Source: Terriglobia bacterium (GTDB lineage: Bacteria; Acidobacteriota; Terriglobia; Terriglobales; Acidobacteriaceae). From it: a stretch of DNA of 64,000 nucleotides. Below, one piece after another: positions 26,098 through 35,534 of the stretch. The notes under the pieces are model-generated. The model made no database searches. It was not told where the DNA came from and saw only the letters and a list, made by a program, of their open reading frames with translations. The stretch lies in assembly GCA_020073565.1 (NCBI GenBank), contig JAIQEY010000023.1, positions 1 through 64,000 on the forward strand. Reading direction: 5' to 3'. The first letter of the stretch is position 1; each line of letters begins with the position of its first letter. Both the position numbers and the translations under genes were made by a program.

Positions 26098-26221
26098 TTG
26101 CTGGTTTCTAGTTTCTAGTTGCTTGTTTCTCGCAGGCGATCAGCGAAGACTAGGACTGGAAAACCACAGGCTAGCGACTGCTTCGAAAACTAGGAACCAG
26201 AAACGAGCAACTAGAAACTGC
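26094..26221. repeat. Inverted pair of heptamer arrays (CTAGTTT word), 5+5 units
   Basis: The left array (26094-26128) is exactly five 7-mers: CTAGTTG, CTGGTTT, CTAGTTT, CTAGTTG, CTTGTTT. The right array (26187-26221) is five 7-mers of the complementary word: AAACTAG, GAACCAG, AAACGAG, CAACTAG, AAACTGC. A 58-nt centre separates them. The first unit contains the stop codon of the adaptor gene, and the last ends 4 nt before the ATG of the pump gene. The element therefore fills the intercistronic gap of an operon. Confidence 0.85.
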
Positions 26222-26225
26222 TCTT

Positions 26226-29200
26226 ATGGTTGATTTCTTCATCCATCGCCCCGTGTTCTCGACCGTCTGCGCCCTGCTCATCATTCTAGCCGGCGCCACC
26301 GTCATTCCCACCCTGCCGATCGCTCAGTTCCCCAATCTCGCTCCGCCGCGGGTGGGGGTCACCGCCGTCTATACCGGGGCGAGCGCCCAGACCGTGGAGT
26401 CTGCCGTAACCACGCCGCTCGAGCAGCAGATTAACGGCGCCGAGGGGATGACCTACATCACCTCCTCCAGCACCAACGACGGCATTAGTTCCATCACCGC
26501 CACCTTTGCCCTTTCGCGCGACCCTGACCTCGCTTCTGTCGATATACAGAATCGCGTCAACACCGCTCAGGGTCGCCTCCCCAACGCGGTCAAGCAAATC
26601 GGCGTCACGGTCGCCAAGAGTTCGCAGAACTTTGTCTTCGGCGCTGCCGTCTATTCCCCCGACGGGCGCTACTCCACGTTCTTCATGAGCAACTACCTCG
26701 ACGTCTACGTCCGCGACACCCTCAAGCGCGTGCCGGGCGTAGCGGACGTTCTGATCTTTGGCGAGCGCCGATATTCCATGCGTCTTTGGCTCGATCCCGC
26801 CCGCATGGCCGCCCGCGCCCTCACCGCCGATGACGTCGTCAATGCCCTGCAGGAACAGAACGTCGAAGTCGCCGCCGGACAGGTCGGTTCACAGCCCGCT
26901 ATCCCCGGCCAGCAATTCCAGATCAGTGTTCGCGCCGTGGGCCGTCTCTCCGAGGCCACGCAGTTTGAAAACATCATTCTCAAGAGCAATGCGGACGGCA
27001 CGCTTGTCCGCCTGCGCGATGTCGGCCGCGCGGAACTCGGCGCGGAAAACTACGGCTCCAACCTCATGTACAACGGGCATGAATCAGTCGGCCTCGGCAT
27101 TACTCAGCTCTCCACCGCCAATGCCCTCGATGTCGATCGCCGCTGCATCGCCGAGCTCGAGCGCTTGTCCAAGCGCTTCCCGCCGGGCATGAGATATGAA
27201 CTCGCCTTCGATACCACTGACGCCGTCGGCGAATCCATTCGCGATGTGGTCTCTACGCTGGGCCAAGCCATTTTCTTGGTCATCCTCGTGATCTTCATTT
27301 TCCTCGAAGACTGGCGCTCCACCATCATTCCCTCGGTTACTATCCCGGTCTCGCTCATTGGAACCTTCGCCTTCGTCAAACTGCTTGGCTTCTCCGTCAA
27401 CACGCTGACCTTGTTCGGCATCACGCTGGCGACAGGTCTGGTCGTCGACGACGCCATCGTCGTCATTGAAAACATCGAGCGCCACCTGCAGGAAGGCGAG
27501 CCCAACCCGACCAAGGCTGCCTCCGACGCCATGAAGGAAGTGACGGGCGCCGTGATCGCTACTTCGCTGGTGCTGGTTGCTGTCTTCGTTCCAGTGGCCT
27601 TTTTCCCCGGCACAACCGGAATTCTCTTCCGGCAGTTCGCGCTGACCATCGCCTTCTCGATCACGATCTCGGCCTTCAACGCGCTGACCTTGACCCCGTC
27701 ACTCTCCGCGCTCCTGCTGGGACGCACGCACGGCGAGAAAAGCTGGTTCTTCAAGCGGGTTGATCGCGCGATCAGCGCAGTGACGAACGGCTACGTCCGC
27801 GCTCTGCGCACTTTCCTGCGCTTTGAGGCTGTGGCACTCGTCCTGTTCGTCGCCGGACTGGGCCTTGCCTATTTCGTTTTTCAGCGCGTCCCCAAGGGAT
27901 TCGTTCCCAACGAAGATCAGGGATATCTCATCGCCATCATCCAGGCCCCTTCCGGTGCTTCGCTTGAATACACCAAGAAGATCGGCGAGCAGATCACTGC
28001 TATCACCAAGAATTTCCCGGAGATCGGAGGCACCTTTGCCGTCTCCGGTTTCAGCTTCACCGGCACCGCTGCCAATCGCGGTCTGGTTTTCTTGCCGTTG
28101 AAGCCCTACTCCCAGCGTGTGGGAAAGGAGCACACCGCATCCGCCGTCCTGCATCGTCTGTTCATGCCTCTGGTCAGTATTCCCGGAGCCATCGTGATTC
28201 CTGTTGAGCCGCCTGCCGTTCAAGGTTTGGGTGCATTCGGCGGATTCCAGTTCCAGGTGCAGGACCAGGCGAACCACACTCTTCAGGATCTCGACAAAGT
28301 CACGCACGACATGATCCGACAGGGAACTGCCGGCAAGGATCTGGTCGGCTTGTTCACGTCCTACACCGCCAGCGATCCCCAGTTCGTGGTCACCATCGAT
28401 CGCGAAAAGGCTAAGAGCTTGCACGTCCCGCTCAGCCAAATTACCGACACGCTCGGCGTCTACATGGGTTCGGCTTACATCAACGACTTCGACTTCAATA
28501 ACCGCTCCTATCGCGTCTACGTCCAGGCCGACAAACAGTTCCGCTCCCATCCGCAGGACATCAAGCAGTTCTACGTGCGTTCGGATTCCGGGGCCATGGT
28601 GCCGCTCGAAAATCTGCTCAGCATCAGCGAGACCGCGGCACCGCAGGTCATCAGCCACTACAATCTTTTCCGCTCCACGGAAATTGATGGTTCCCCCGCG
28701 CCCGGTTTCAGCTCCGGACAGGCCATCGATACCATGCAACGCCTGGCCGCCAAGGTGCTGCCCCAGGGCTACAACTATGAGTGGTCTGGAATCTCGCTCG
28801 AAGAATTGCAGTCCGGAAGCACCACCCTGATCCTGTTCGGACTCGGAACCCTCGTGGTCTACCTGACTCTCTCCGCACAGTACGAGAGCTTCGTGCTGCC
28901 GTTCATCATTCTGCTCGCGGTGCCTATGGCCTTGCTCGGGGCTCTCTCTGCCCAATGGATCCGCGGACAGCAGAACGACGTCTACTGCCAGGTCGGACTC
29001 GTCATGCTTGTCGGACTCGCCTCCAAGAACGCCATCTTGATCGTGGAATTCGCAGAGCAACTGCGCGAGCGCGGTTTGACAATCGTGGATGCCGCTGTCG
29101 AAGCTGCCCGCATCCGGCTACGCCCGATTCTCATGACTTCGTTCGCCTTCATCCTCGGAGTTGTACCGCTGGTTACTGCCAGGGGCGCCGGGGAAAACGG

Positions 29201-29333
29201 TCGCCATTCCGTGGGCACCACTGTATTCGGCGGCATGATCATGAGCACCATCCTGAACCTGTTCTTCATCCCCGTGCTCTACCTGCTAATCGAAGGCTTC
29301 AGAGAGCGCCGCCGCAAGCCCAAAGCTGCGTAA
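26226..29333 (+). CDS. RND multidrug efflux pump, HAE1 family
   Basis: A 1035-residue inner-membrane pump of the AcrB/MexB type with twelve helices. It starts FFIHRPVFSTVCALLIILAG. Two large periplasmic loops (about 40-330 and 560-860) and the helix-4 TGLVVDDAIVVIENIERH with the proton-relay Asp pair are visible. QNDVYCQVGLVMLVGLASKNAILIVEFAE (cut here to its VGLASKNAILIVEFAE core) gives the second conserved loop. It exports hydrophobic compounds with the adaptor encoded upstream. No clear ribosome site remains before the ATG, because the palindromic array occupies that space. Confidence 0.95.
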   Translation: MVDFFIHRPVFSTVCALLIILAGATVIPTLPIAQFPNLAPPRVGVTAVYTGASAQTVESAVTTPLEQQINGAEGMTYITSSSTNDGISSITATFALSRDPDLASVDIQNRVNTAQGRLPNAVKQIGVTVAKSSQNFVFGAAVYSPDGRYSTFFMSNYLDVYVRDTLKRVPGVADVLIFGERRYSMRLWLDPARMAARALTADDVVNALQEQNVEVAAGQVGSQPAIPGQQFQISVRAVGRLSEATQFENIILKSNADGTLVRLRDVGRAELGAENYGSNLMYNGHESVGLGITQLSTANALDVDRRCIAELERLSKRFPPGMRYELAFDTTDAVGESIRDVVSTLGQAIFLVILVIFIFLEDWRSTIIPSVTIPVSLIGTFAFVKLLGFSVNTLTLFGITLATGLVVDDAIVVIENIERHLQEGEPNPTKAASDAMKEVTGAVIATSLVLVAVFVPVAFFPGTTGILFRQFALTIAFSITISAFNALTLTPSLSALLLGRTHGEKSWFFKRVDRAISAVTNGYVRALRTFLRFEAVALVLFVAGLGLAYFVFQRVPKGFVPNEDQGYLIAIIQAPSGASLEYTKKIGEQITAITKNFPEIGGTFAVSGFSFTGTAANRGLVFLPLKPYSQRVGKEHTASAVLHRLFMPLVSIPGAIVIPVEPPAVQGLGAFGGFQFQVQDQANHTLQDLDKVTHDMIRQGTAGKDLVGLFTSYTASDPQFVVTIDREKAKSLHVPLSQITDTLGVYMGSAYINDFDFNNRSYRVYVQADKQFRSHPQDIKQFYVRSDSGAMVPLENLLSISETAAPQVISHYNLFRSTEIDGSPAPGFSSGQAIDTMQRLAAKVLPQGYNYEWSGISLEELQSGSTTLILFGLGTLVVYLTLSAQYESFVLPFIILLAVPMALLGALSAQWIRGQQNDVYCQVGLVMLVGLASKNAILIVEFAEQLRERGLTIVDAAVEAARIRLRPILMTSFAFILGVVPLVTARGAGENGRHSVGTTVFGGMIMSTILNLFFIPVLYLLIEGFRERRRKPKAA

Positions 29334-29340
29334 ATCCCGT

Positions 29341-29365
29341 GTAGCGCGGACACTCTTGTCCGCGC
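29341..29365. repeat. GTAGCG-type hairpin after the RND pump gene
   Basis: GCGCGGACA (29344-29352), CTCT, then TGTCCGCGC (29357-29365). It starts 7 nt after the pump stop. A nearly identical copy (one base different) lies at 36712-36736. Without a T-run it is not a textbook terminator. Confidence 0.75.
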
Positions 29366-29463
29366 ATGTCAGCACCGGATCAGATGTTGGATGTTGCACC
29401 TCCGCGTTTCCCCTGTGTGTCTCTGTGCCCCCTGTAGTCCCGCCTCTTACCGCCCGAAGCGGT

Positions 29464-30534
29464 ATGATTCTTCCCATGTTCCTCACCCTCCGCCCGGTGT
29501 CGCTCCTGCTCTTCGCACTCCTGACCGCAGCCAGCCAAGCCCAACAACCCTGGACTTTCGCCGTTTCCGGGGACTCCCGCAACTGCGGAGACGTCGTCAT
29601 GCCCGCCATTGCCGCCGGTGTGCACCAAGACCATGCCGCCTTCTACTGGCACCTCGGCGACTTTCGCGCGATCTATGATTTCGACCAGGATTACAGGCAG
29701 GGCATCACCACCGGCCCGCCGCTCATCAAAGACTACGAGAACCGCGCCTGGGACGACTTCATCCAGAACCAGCTCACACCGTTCGGCAACACACCCGTCT
29801 TTCTCGGTATCGGCAACCACGAACTCATTCCGCCCAGAACGCGGCCCGAATTTCTCATTCAATTCGCGGACTGGCTCGACACGCCCGAACTCAAACAGCA
29901 GCGCCTCAAGGACGATCCCAAGGATCATCGCCTCCGCAGCTACTATCACTGGCAGCGCACCGGTATCGACTTCATCAATCTCGATAACGCTTCCCCCGAC
30001 CAGTTCGATCAGGACCAGATCGCTTGGTTCGAGCGAGTGCTGCGCGCCGATGCCGCGGACCCGTCCATTGCTACGGTTGTGGTCGGCATGCACGAAGCTC
30101 TGCCTGATAGCATCGCGAACGGCCACAGCATGAGTGAGAGCCCGCAAGGCGAAGCCAGTGGGCGCCGCGCCTATGCCGATCTTCTCAACCTTCAACAAAC
30201 GGCTCACAAGAACATTTACGTTCTCGCCAGCCACTCTCACTTTTTCATGGATGGCGTCTATAACACCGGCTACTGGCGCACCAACGGTGGCGTCCTTCCC
30301 GGGTGGGTCATCGGCACCGCCGGCGCCGCCCGCCGCGTCCTCCCACCCAACGTCGCCGACGCCAAGGCCGCAAAGACCAATGTTTACGGGTACTTGCTCG
30401 CAACCGTGAATCCCGATCACACCATTGGCTTCAAGTTCCATGAAATCGCAGAAACCGACACTCCCGCCGGCGTGGTCACACGCTTTACGCCGGATTTTGT
30501 CCACCAATGCTTCATTGCCAACCGGCAGAATTGA
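29464..30534 (+). CDS. Secreted metallophosphoesterase
   Basis: A 356-residue protein. The start at 29464, or an ATG 12 nt later, gives a signal peptide ending ASQAQ; longer starts do not. Calcineurin-like phosphoesterase motifs are visible: FAVSGDSRNCG (GDxR variant), HLGDF, GIGNHE (GNHE), then VVGMHEALP and LASHSHFFMDG (GHxH-like). These are the metal ligands of the family. Its substrate is unknown, and a periplasmic phosphodiesterase or phosphatase is likely. No operon partner is evident. Confidence 0.85.
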   Translation: MILPMFLTLRPVSLLLFALLTAASQAQQPWTFAVSGDSRNCGDVVMPAIAAGVHQDHAAFYWHLGDFRAIYDFDQDYRQGITTGPPLIKDYENRAWDDFIQNQLTPFGNTPVFLGIGNHELIPPRTRPEFLIQFADWLDTPELKQQRLKDDPKDHRLRSYYHWQRTGIDFINLDNASPDQFDQDQIAWFERVLRADAADPSIATVVVGMHEALPDSIANGHSMSESPQGEASGRRAYADLLNLQQTAHKNIYVLASHSHFFMDGVYNTGYWRTNGGVLPGWVIGTAGAARRVLPPNVADAKAAKTNVYGYLLATVNPDHTIGFKFHEIAETDTPAGVVTRFTPDFVHQCFIANRQN

Positions 30535-30633
30535 ATCGAAAAAAAAGAAGCAACTTTTTCTTCGCGTGGAGCGTCTCCAATGATGCGAAGGGTTTGAGAC
30601 CCTACAGATTGAAAAATCAGTGAGGTCAAGCAA

Positions 30634-31221
30634 ATGAAAAAAGCACTGCTGTTCTCAGTTCTTGCTTTCACAATCGTTTCTTCGGTCGCCGCTCTTGCTT
30701 GCCCAGGCCCCCAAAATCAGGACAACCGGCAGACCGGCGTTCTCAGCCAGAAAGGCATTGACCGGATCGTCAAAGAAGTACACCACGAGCTCGTCATGCT
30801 TCCCTTTTACGGCGTGTTCGACAACCTTGCCTACAAGGTGGACCCCAATGGAACCGTTACCCTGCTCGGCCAGGTCTCCCGGCCGACTCTCAAGTCCGAT
30901 GCCGAAAACGTCGTCAAGCGCATTGAAGGTGTAGAAAAAGTCGTCAACAACATCGAAGTTCTGCCGACTTCCCCCAACGACGATCGCATTCGTCGCGCGA
31001 CCTACCGGGCCATCTACGGCAACGACGTTCTAAGCCAGTATCAAGTGCGCGCCGTTCCGCCGATTCACATTATCGTCAAGAATGGACACGTCACCCTCGA
31101 GGGTACGGTGGCCCGTCAGATGGACAAACAGATCGCCGGCACGCAGGCCAATCAGGTCCAAGGCGTCTTCTCCGTAACGAACAACCTGCAGGTAGAAGAA
31201 CAGGAAGACAAGAAGAAGTAG
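30634..31221 (+). CDS. Periplasmic protein with two BON domains
   Basis: A 195-residue protein with a signal peptide (residues 1-22, ending AALAC). Two BON modules follow: residues about 45-110 (YKVDPNGTVTLLGQVSRP, EGVEKVVNNIEVLP) and 120-185 (IHIIVKNGHVTLEGTVAR, VQGVFSVTNNLQVEE). BON domains bind phospholipid surfaces and occur in OsmY-type envelope stress proteins. A strong terminator follows the stop. No other gene appears co-transcribed. Confidence 0.88.
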   Translation: MKKALLFSVLAFTIVSSVAALACPGPQNQDNRQTGVLSQKGIDRIVKEVHHELVMLPFYGVFDNLAYKVDPNGTVTLLGQVSRPTLKSDAENVVKRIEGVEKVVNNIEVLPTSPNDDRIRRATYRAIYGNDVLSQYQVRAVPPIHIIVKNGHVTLEGTVARQMDKQIAGTQANQVQGVFSVTNNLQVEEQEDKKK

Positions 31222-31234
31222 GAGCTTTCGTGGG

Positions 31235-31263
31235 AACGCCGGGCGCTGCCGCCCGGCGTTTTT
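31235..31263 (+). terminator. Intrinsic terminator after the BON-domain gene
   Basis: AACGCCGGGCG (31235-31245), loop CTGC, CGCCCGGCGTT (31250-31260), then a T-run to 31263. The stem is perfect at 11 bp and lies 14 nt after the stop codon. Confidence 0.9.
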
Positions 31264-31265
31264 CC

Positions 31266-31287
31266 GTAGCGCCGGCGTCCCGCCGGC
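31266..31287. repeat. GTAGCG-type hairpin, GCCGGCG tcc CGCCGGC
   Basis: GTAGC precedes GCCGGCG (31271-31277), TCC and CGCCGGC (31281-31287). The same element, inverted, is found at 46131-46151. It sits directly after the terminator and ahead of tsaC. Confidence 0.7.
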
Positions 31288-31331
31288 TTTCGAGCACCCT
31301 GCAAACTCCCTTTTGCAATCTAAAATGATCT

Positions 31332-32354
31332 GTGCCGCAAGCGCTCCCACTCATCAGTATCGAGGAGATCGAGCACGCTGCTCGCCTCCTCCGCGCTGGA
31401 CGCCTGGTCGCGTTCCCCACCGAAACCGTGTACGGTCTGGGTGCCAATGCGCTGGACGCTGAAGCCGTAGCCCGTATCTATGCAGTAAAAGGCCGTCCCG
31501 CCACCAGTCCGCTAATCGTCCACGTCGGGTCGATAGAAATGGCGCAGTCGCTGGCCGCTGACTGGCCCGAAGCCGCGACCCGACTGACCCAGAAATTCTG
31601 GCCGGGCCCGTTGACGCTGGTGCTTCCCACTGCCCGCGTATGGACAATCGCTCCCACCCGTCCAGCCGACCAAAGCGCGGCAGAAGTCCCCTCCCGACCA
31701 GCGATTCCCTTGATTGTCACGGCCGGCCTTCCCACCGTCGGACTGCGCATGCCCGCTCACTCCATCGCCCTTGCGCTAATCCGGGCCGCCGGCGTGCCCC
31801 TCGCCGCCCCCAGCGCCAACCGCTTCACACAACTCTCTCCCACCACCTCCGACCACGTCCGCCGCAGTCTGGGCGCTGACGTGGACTACATTCTCGATGG
31901 TGGCCCCTGCCACGTCGGTATCGAGTCCACTGTCCTCTCGCTGGCCGGGCCGCAGCCGGTCCTACTTCGCCCCGGAGGTCTCTCCCGTGTGGAAATCGAA
32001 GCTGTGATTGGCCCGATCACCACTCCCGCCGATCCCGCTGCGGGTGCGCATCCTGCTCCCGGCATGCACCCGCGCCACTACAGCCCGCAAACCTCTTTAT
32101 TGCTGGTGACCGCAGGAATGCTGCCCGAACAGGGCCAGGGAATCTACCTGCAGCACCTGCATCCCCCCAACCGCATTGATGTTCCTATCCGCCAGATGCC
32201 GCATTCCGCCGCTCATTACGCCGCAGTTCTCTATCGCGAACTGCATGAGGCTGACGCAGGCAACTACGATTGGATCGCCGTCGACCTTCCGCCCAACACC
32301 CCCGACTGGGAAGCTGTCCACGACCGTCTCCACCGCGCCGCCTCGAATTCCTGA
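31332..32354 (+). CDS. tsaC: Threonylcarbamoyl-AMP synthase, Sua5 type
   Basis: A 340-residue protein with a GTG start; no ATG in frame fits. The YrdC/Sua5 catalytic domain (about 1-210) has GRLVAFPTETVYGLGANALD, KGRPATSPLIVHV and APSANRFTQLSPTT. An Ala/Pro linker and a C-terminal Sua5 domain (about 235-340) with APGMHPRHYSP follow. It makes threonylcarbamoyl-adenylate from Thr, bicarbonate and ATP for t6A37 of tRNAs. There is an unusual Pro/Ala insert at residues 100-120 (WTIAPTRPADQSAAEVP). Confidence 0.9.
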   Translation: MPQALPLISIEEIEHAARLLRAGRLVAFPTETVYGLGANALDAEAVARIYAVKGRPATSPLIVHVGSIEMAQSLAADWPEAATRLTQKFWPGPLTLVLPTARVWTIAPTRPADQSAAEVPSRPAIPLIVTAGLPTVGLRMPAHSIALALIRAAGVPLAAPSANRFTQLSPTTSDHVRRSLGADVDYILDGGPCHVGIESTVLSLAGPQPVLLRPGGLSRVEIEAVIGPITTPADPAAGAHPAPGMHPRHYSPQTSLLLVTAGMLPEQGQGIYLQHLHPPNRIDVPIRQMPHSAAHYAAVLYRELHEADAGNYDWIAVDLPPNTPDWEAVHDRLHRAASNS

Positions 32355-32450
32355 GAAGGCTCCCTCGAAGCCACCCTCATGTCCGCAGAGGTTACTTCTG
32401 TCACTTGGGTTCCCTTCGAGAACACGTTGTAATTCCCACTGGGGGAATTA

Positions 32451-34127
32451 GTGCGTCTTCGATCGAGCTCGAAGATTTGGGCTTGGGCCGTTGTCTGCCT
32501 GGTGATCGCGCAAGCGGTCGCGTCCCTGCTCCTTCCGAAATCCTATCGGCTTACCGCGATTACTGATTGGATCACCTTCATCCTGCTGCTCTCGGCGTCG
32601 GCAGCCTTTGCCAGGAACGCCTTCGGCGGCCATCGCCGCCAACGCCTGGTGTGGATCCTTCTGGGTGGCGGCTATGCCATCGAGGCCTACGGCCAGATCG
32701 TGTGGATGCACTGGGAACTGGTGCTGAAACAAACGCCCGCCATGAGTCTGGGCGATGCCTGCGTTTTTCTCGCCTGGACCGCCCTTATTCTAGGTTTTGC
32801 TCTGCGGCCTCACGTGGAGCTGTCCCCGCAACATCAGCGCCTGGGAACGCTCGATCTGCTCTTGTTGCTACTGGCGGGCCTGTACCTGTACCTGTTTCTC
32901 GTGATTCCATGGCAGTACCTGGCTCCCGAGCCCCATTCGTATAGTCCGGCCTACAAGTTTCTCGCACTGGCCCAGGACTTGATCTTGCTTTCGATCGTTG
33001 TCCACGGCTGGCGGCACAGTTCCGGCCGATGGCGATATTTCTATCTGCTGCTCACCGGCATCGTCGCCTTCGACACCGTTATGGAATACGTCGTGGATAC
33101 GCTCGCCGGTGCTGGCGTTTATTTCAGCGGCAGTTGGTACGATTCCACAACGGCAGCCTGCCTTGCCGGCATGACGTTGGTTGCTCTCATGGCGCAAGGT
33201 CTGGAACCATTGCCGGAACGCGGCGATCCCGACGGCGAACGATACTGGCTGTGGGCCTCTCGTCTGGCCGCACCCGTTACCCTGTTCCTGCCCCTCCTGG
33301 CGGCTTGGTCGTTCTTCGATCACACTCTGCCCAACCCGGTGTGGAAATTCCGCATTGTGTTGTCCCTGGCCGCCATTGTAGTGTTCGCTTTTGTCGGTAT
33401 GGTGAAGCAGGCGCGCCTGGAACGGGAACTGGCCAATGCCAATCATGAGTTGCTCGACGCTTCGCTGACCGACCTGCTCACGGGTGTTCGCAACCGGCGG
33501 TTCTTTACCAATTCGATTGAAGCCGACGTGCAACAGGTCGTGCGCTCGTTTGCAAGCAATCCATCGGTCGACATTCGCAATCGTGACCTGGTTTTTTATC
33601 TGATCGATATCGACCACTTCAAGCGAGTCAATGACCAGTTTGGGCACAAGATTGGAGACCAAGTCCTGGCTGAGGTCGCGCGTCGCATCAACTCGGCCGC
33701 CCGGCTTTCCGACGCCGTGATCCGCTGGGGGGGCGAAGAGTTTCTTCTCCTGTCGCGCAACACCGATCGCAGGGAAGCCCACATCCTCGCGAATCGCGTG
33801 CTCGACTCGGTCGGATCCCGGCCGTATCAGGCGGAAGCCAATCGCGCGGATCTACGCATCTCCTGCTCGATTGGCTGGGCAGCTTTTCCGTGGAATGAGC
33901 GGGAGCCGAAACTCGTGTCTCACGAGCAGGTACTCGTGTTATCCGACTATGCGCTCTACCAGGCTAAGGGCTCGGGAAGAAATCGGGCGGTTGGTCTGCT
34001 GCCGGCGGGCGAAACCGTGCGCGGTGGAACCGTTTCCTCCACCATCTACATCAACGGAATCCCCGCTTCCCCAGTGACAACGCTCGGCCCCGGCAAGCAA
34101 AAAGTGGTCGGTGCAAGCGCGAACTAG
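32451..34127 (+). CDS. Membrane diguanylate cyclase (GGDEF)
   Basis: A 558-residue protein with a GTG start behind GGGGGAA. Residues about 10-330 contain around nine hydrophobic helices and form a membrane sensor of unknown ligand. A short coiled coil (MVKQARLERELANANHELL) leads to the GGDEF domain (about 360-525), with DLLTGVRNRRFF and the active-site RWGGEEF. The active GGEEF loop argues for real c-di-GMP synthesis. The RxxD inhibitory site is not evident. A PilZ protein at 61329-61700 could be one effector. Confidence 0.9.
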   Translation: MRLRSSSKIWAWAVVCLVIAQAVASLLLPKSYRLTAITDWITFILLLSASAAFARNAFGGHRRQRLVWILLGGGYAIEAYGQIVWMHWELVLKQTPAMSLGDACVFLAWTALILGFALRPHVELSPQHQRLGTLDLLLLLLAGLYLYLFLVIPWQYLAPEPHSYSPAYKFLALAQDLILLSIVVHGWRHSSGRWRYFYLLLTGIVAFDTVMEYVVDTLAGAGVYFSGSWYDSTTAACLAGMTLVALMAQGLEPLPERGDPDGERYWLWASRLAAPVTLFLPLLAAWSFFDHTLPNPVWKFRIVLSLAAIVVFAFVGMVKQARLERELANANHELLDASLTDLLTGVRNRRFFTNSIEADVQQVVRSFASNPSVDIRNRDLVFYLIDIDHFKRVNDQFGHKIGDQVLAEVARRINSAARLSDAVIRWGGEEFLLLSRNTDRREAHILANRVLDSVGSRPYQAEANRADLRISCSIGWAAFPWNEREPKLVSHEQVLVLSDYALYQAKGSGRNRAVGLLPAGETVRGGTVSSTIYINGIPASPVTTLGPGKQKVVGASAN

Positions 34128-34211
34128 TTTGTTCTTGTTTCCTCTTCCCCTGTGTCCTCTGTGGTTTGATCTTGTTTTTGCTTCTGCAATCCGACTTCTT
34201 ACGTCTTCAAT

Positions 34212-35411
34212 TTACCCGCACTCTCCCGGCACGCGCACCCGAATCGTATGTGGCACGCTGCGCAACTTGCCCAGCAATTCCTCGTCGCAAGCTTGGTTGA
34301 TGTCGTAGATCGCATATCCCAGCGACCCTCGCGTATCCAGCACCTGCCGCTCGATGTTGATCCCGCGATCCGCCAGGATGTCGTTAATCGCCCGCAAAAT
34401 TCCCGGCACGTTGTGGTGAATATGCATCAATCGGTGCGATCCCGGCTCGTAGTCCAGATGGCAGTGCGGCAGATTCACGCTCAACAGCGAATTGCCGCTC
34501 TTGAAGTAATCGATCATGCGCGCCGAAACAAACTGCCCAATGTTCTGCTGCGCTTCTTCCGTGCTCCCGCCGATATGAGGTGTCAAGATCACGTTCGGCA
34601 GTCCTTGCAGCGCGCTCGAAAACCCGCCTCCACTTTCCGGTTCCTGCGGGAACACATCCACCGCCGCTCCCCCCAGCCTTCCGATCTTCAAATGCCGGGC
34701 CAGCGCTTCATGGTCGACCACAAACCCGCGGCTCAGATTGATCAGGCACGCGCCTTCTTTCATCGCCCCGAATTCATCGTCTGCAAACAGGTCTTGATTC
34801 TGCGGCTTGCCATCGACGTGCAGCGTGATCACATCCGCGGTCTCCAACAACTCGCGGAAGCTCACCGCACGCGCATTCCCACGGGCCAGCACGTGCGCGA
34901 CGTCGTGGAACACGACGCGCATGCCCATCGCCTCGGCCAGATCTGATACCTGCGACCCGATCTTCCCATAGCCCACAATTCCCAACGTCAGCCCGCGCAC
35001 TTCGTGCGAGCCCGCCGACGATTTATTCCACATCCCGCGATGCAGTTGTGTACTCGCTTCAAACGTGCGCCGCATCAGCAGGATGATCTCGCCCATCACC
35101 AGTTCCGCCACCGACCGGCTGTTCGAGTGCGGATCGTTAAACACTCCAATCCCCCGGTCGCTCGAGGCTACGCGATCGATCTTGTCCACCCCGATGCAGA
35201 AGGCCCCGACCGACACTAGTTCCGGGGCCGCATCCAGCACGGCCGCCGTGATGCGCGTTTTCGAACGCACCCCCAGAATCGAAGCCCCACGCGCCTTCTC
35301 GACCAGTTCCCGTTCTTCCAGCGCGCCCTTCAGCGATTCAACCTCAAACCCGGCTTCCTCAAACTGCGAAGCCGCCACCCCACTGATGTTCTCCAGCAAT
35401 AGAACCTTCAA
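34212..35411 (-). CDS. serA: D-3-phosphoglycerate dehydrogenase
   Basis: A 399-residue enzyme of the NAD-dependent 2-hydroxyacid dehydrogenase family, with a C-terminal ACT-like domain. It opens VLLLENISG. The Rossmann motif is GIVGYGKIGSQV, the catalytic Arg lies in LINLSRGFVVD, and the catalytic His lies in LTPHIGGSTEEAQ. Residues about 325-399 (HHNVPGILRAINDILADRG) form the regulatory ACT domain. It catalyses the first step of serine synthesis, and serine feeds the cysteine pathway encoded at 39.5-44 kb. Confidence 0.94.
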   Translation of the reverse strand: MKVLLLENISGVAASQFEEAGFEVESLKGALEERELVEKARGASILGVRSKTRITAAVLDAAPELVSVGAFCIGVDKIDRVASSDRGIGVFNDPHSNSRSVAELVMGEIILLMRRTFEASTQLHRGMWNKSSAGSHEVRGLTLGIVGYGKIGSQVSDLAEAMGMRVVFHDVAHVLARGNARAVSFRELLETADVITLHVDGKPQNQDLFADDEFGAMKEGACLINLSRGFVVDHEALARHLKIGRLGGAAVDVFPQEPESGGGFSSALQGLPNVILTPHIGGSTEEAQQNIGQFVSARMIDYFKSGNSLLSVNLPHCHLDYEPGSHRLMHIHHNVPGILRAINDILADRGINIERQVLDTRGSLGYAIYDINQACDEELLGKLRSVPHTIRVRVPGECG

Positions 35412-35534
35412 GAACCCTCCCGGAACTAGATCGCAAGATGATCCACAGGAATTATAAAGGGCGGCGCTTCCGACCTACTCCCGAGAAATGGTATTCTCCT
35501 CCTTCGCATCGTTTAACGAACCAATCAGCGCTGT

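Noticed and set aside
27699-29060. A 453-codon antisense frame inside the RND pump gene (and others such as 53155-54327, 29380-30633 and 1107-2060).
   Set aside because: Their composition mirrors codon bias of the sense genes, they contain no recognisable domains, and they lie opposite well-supported genes.
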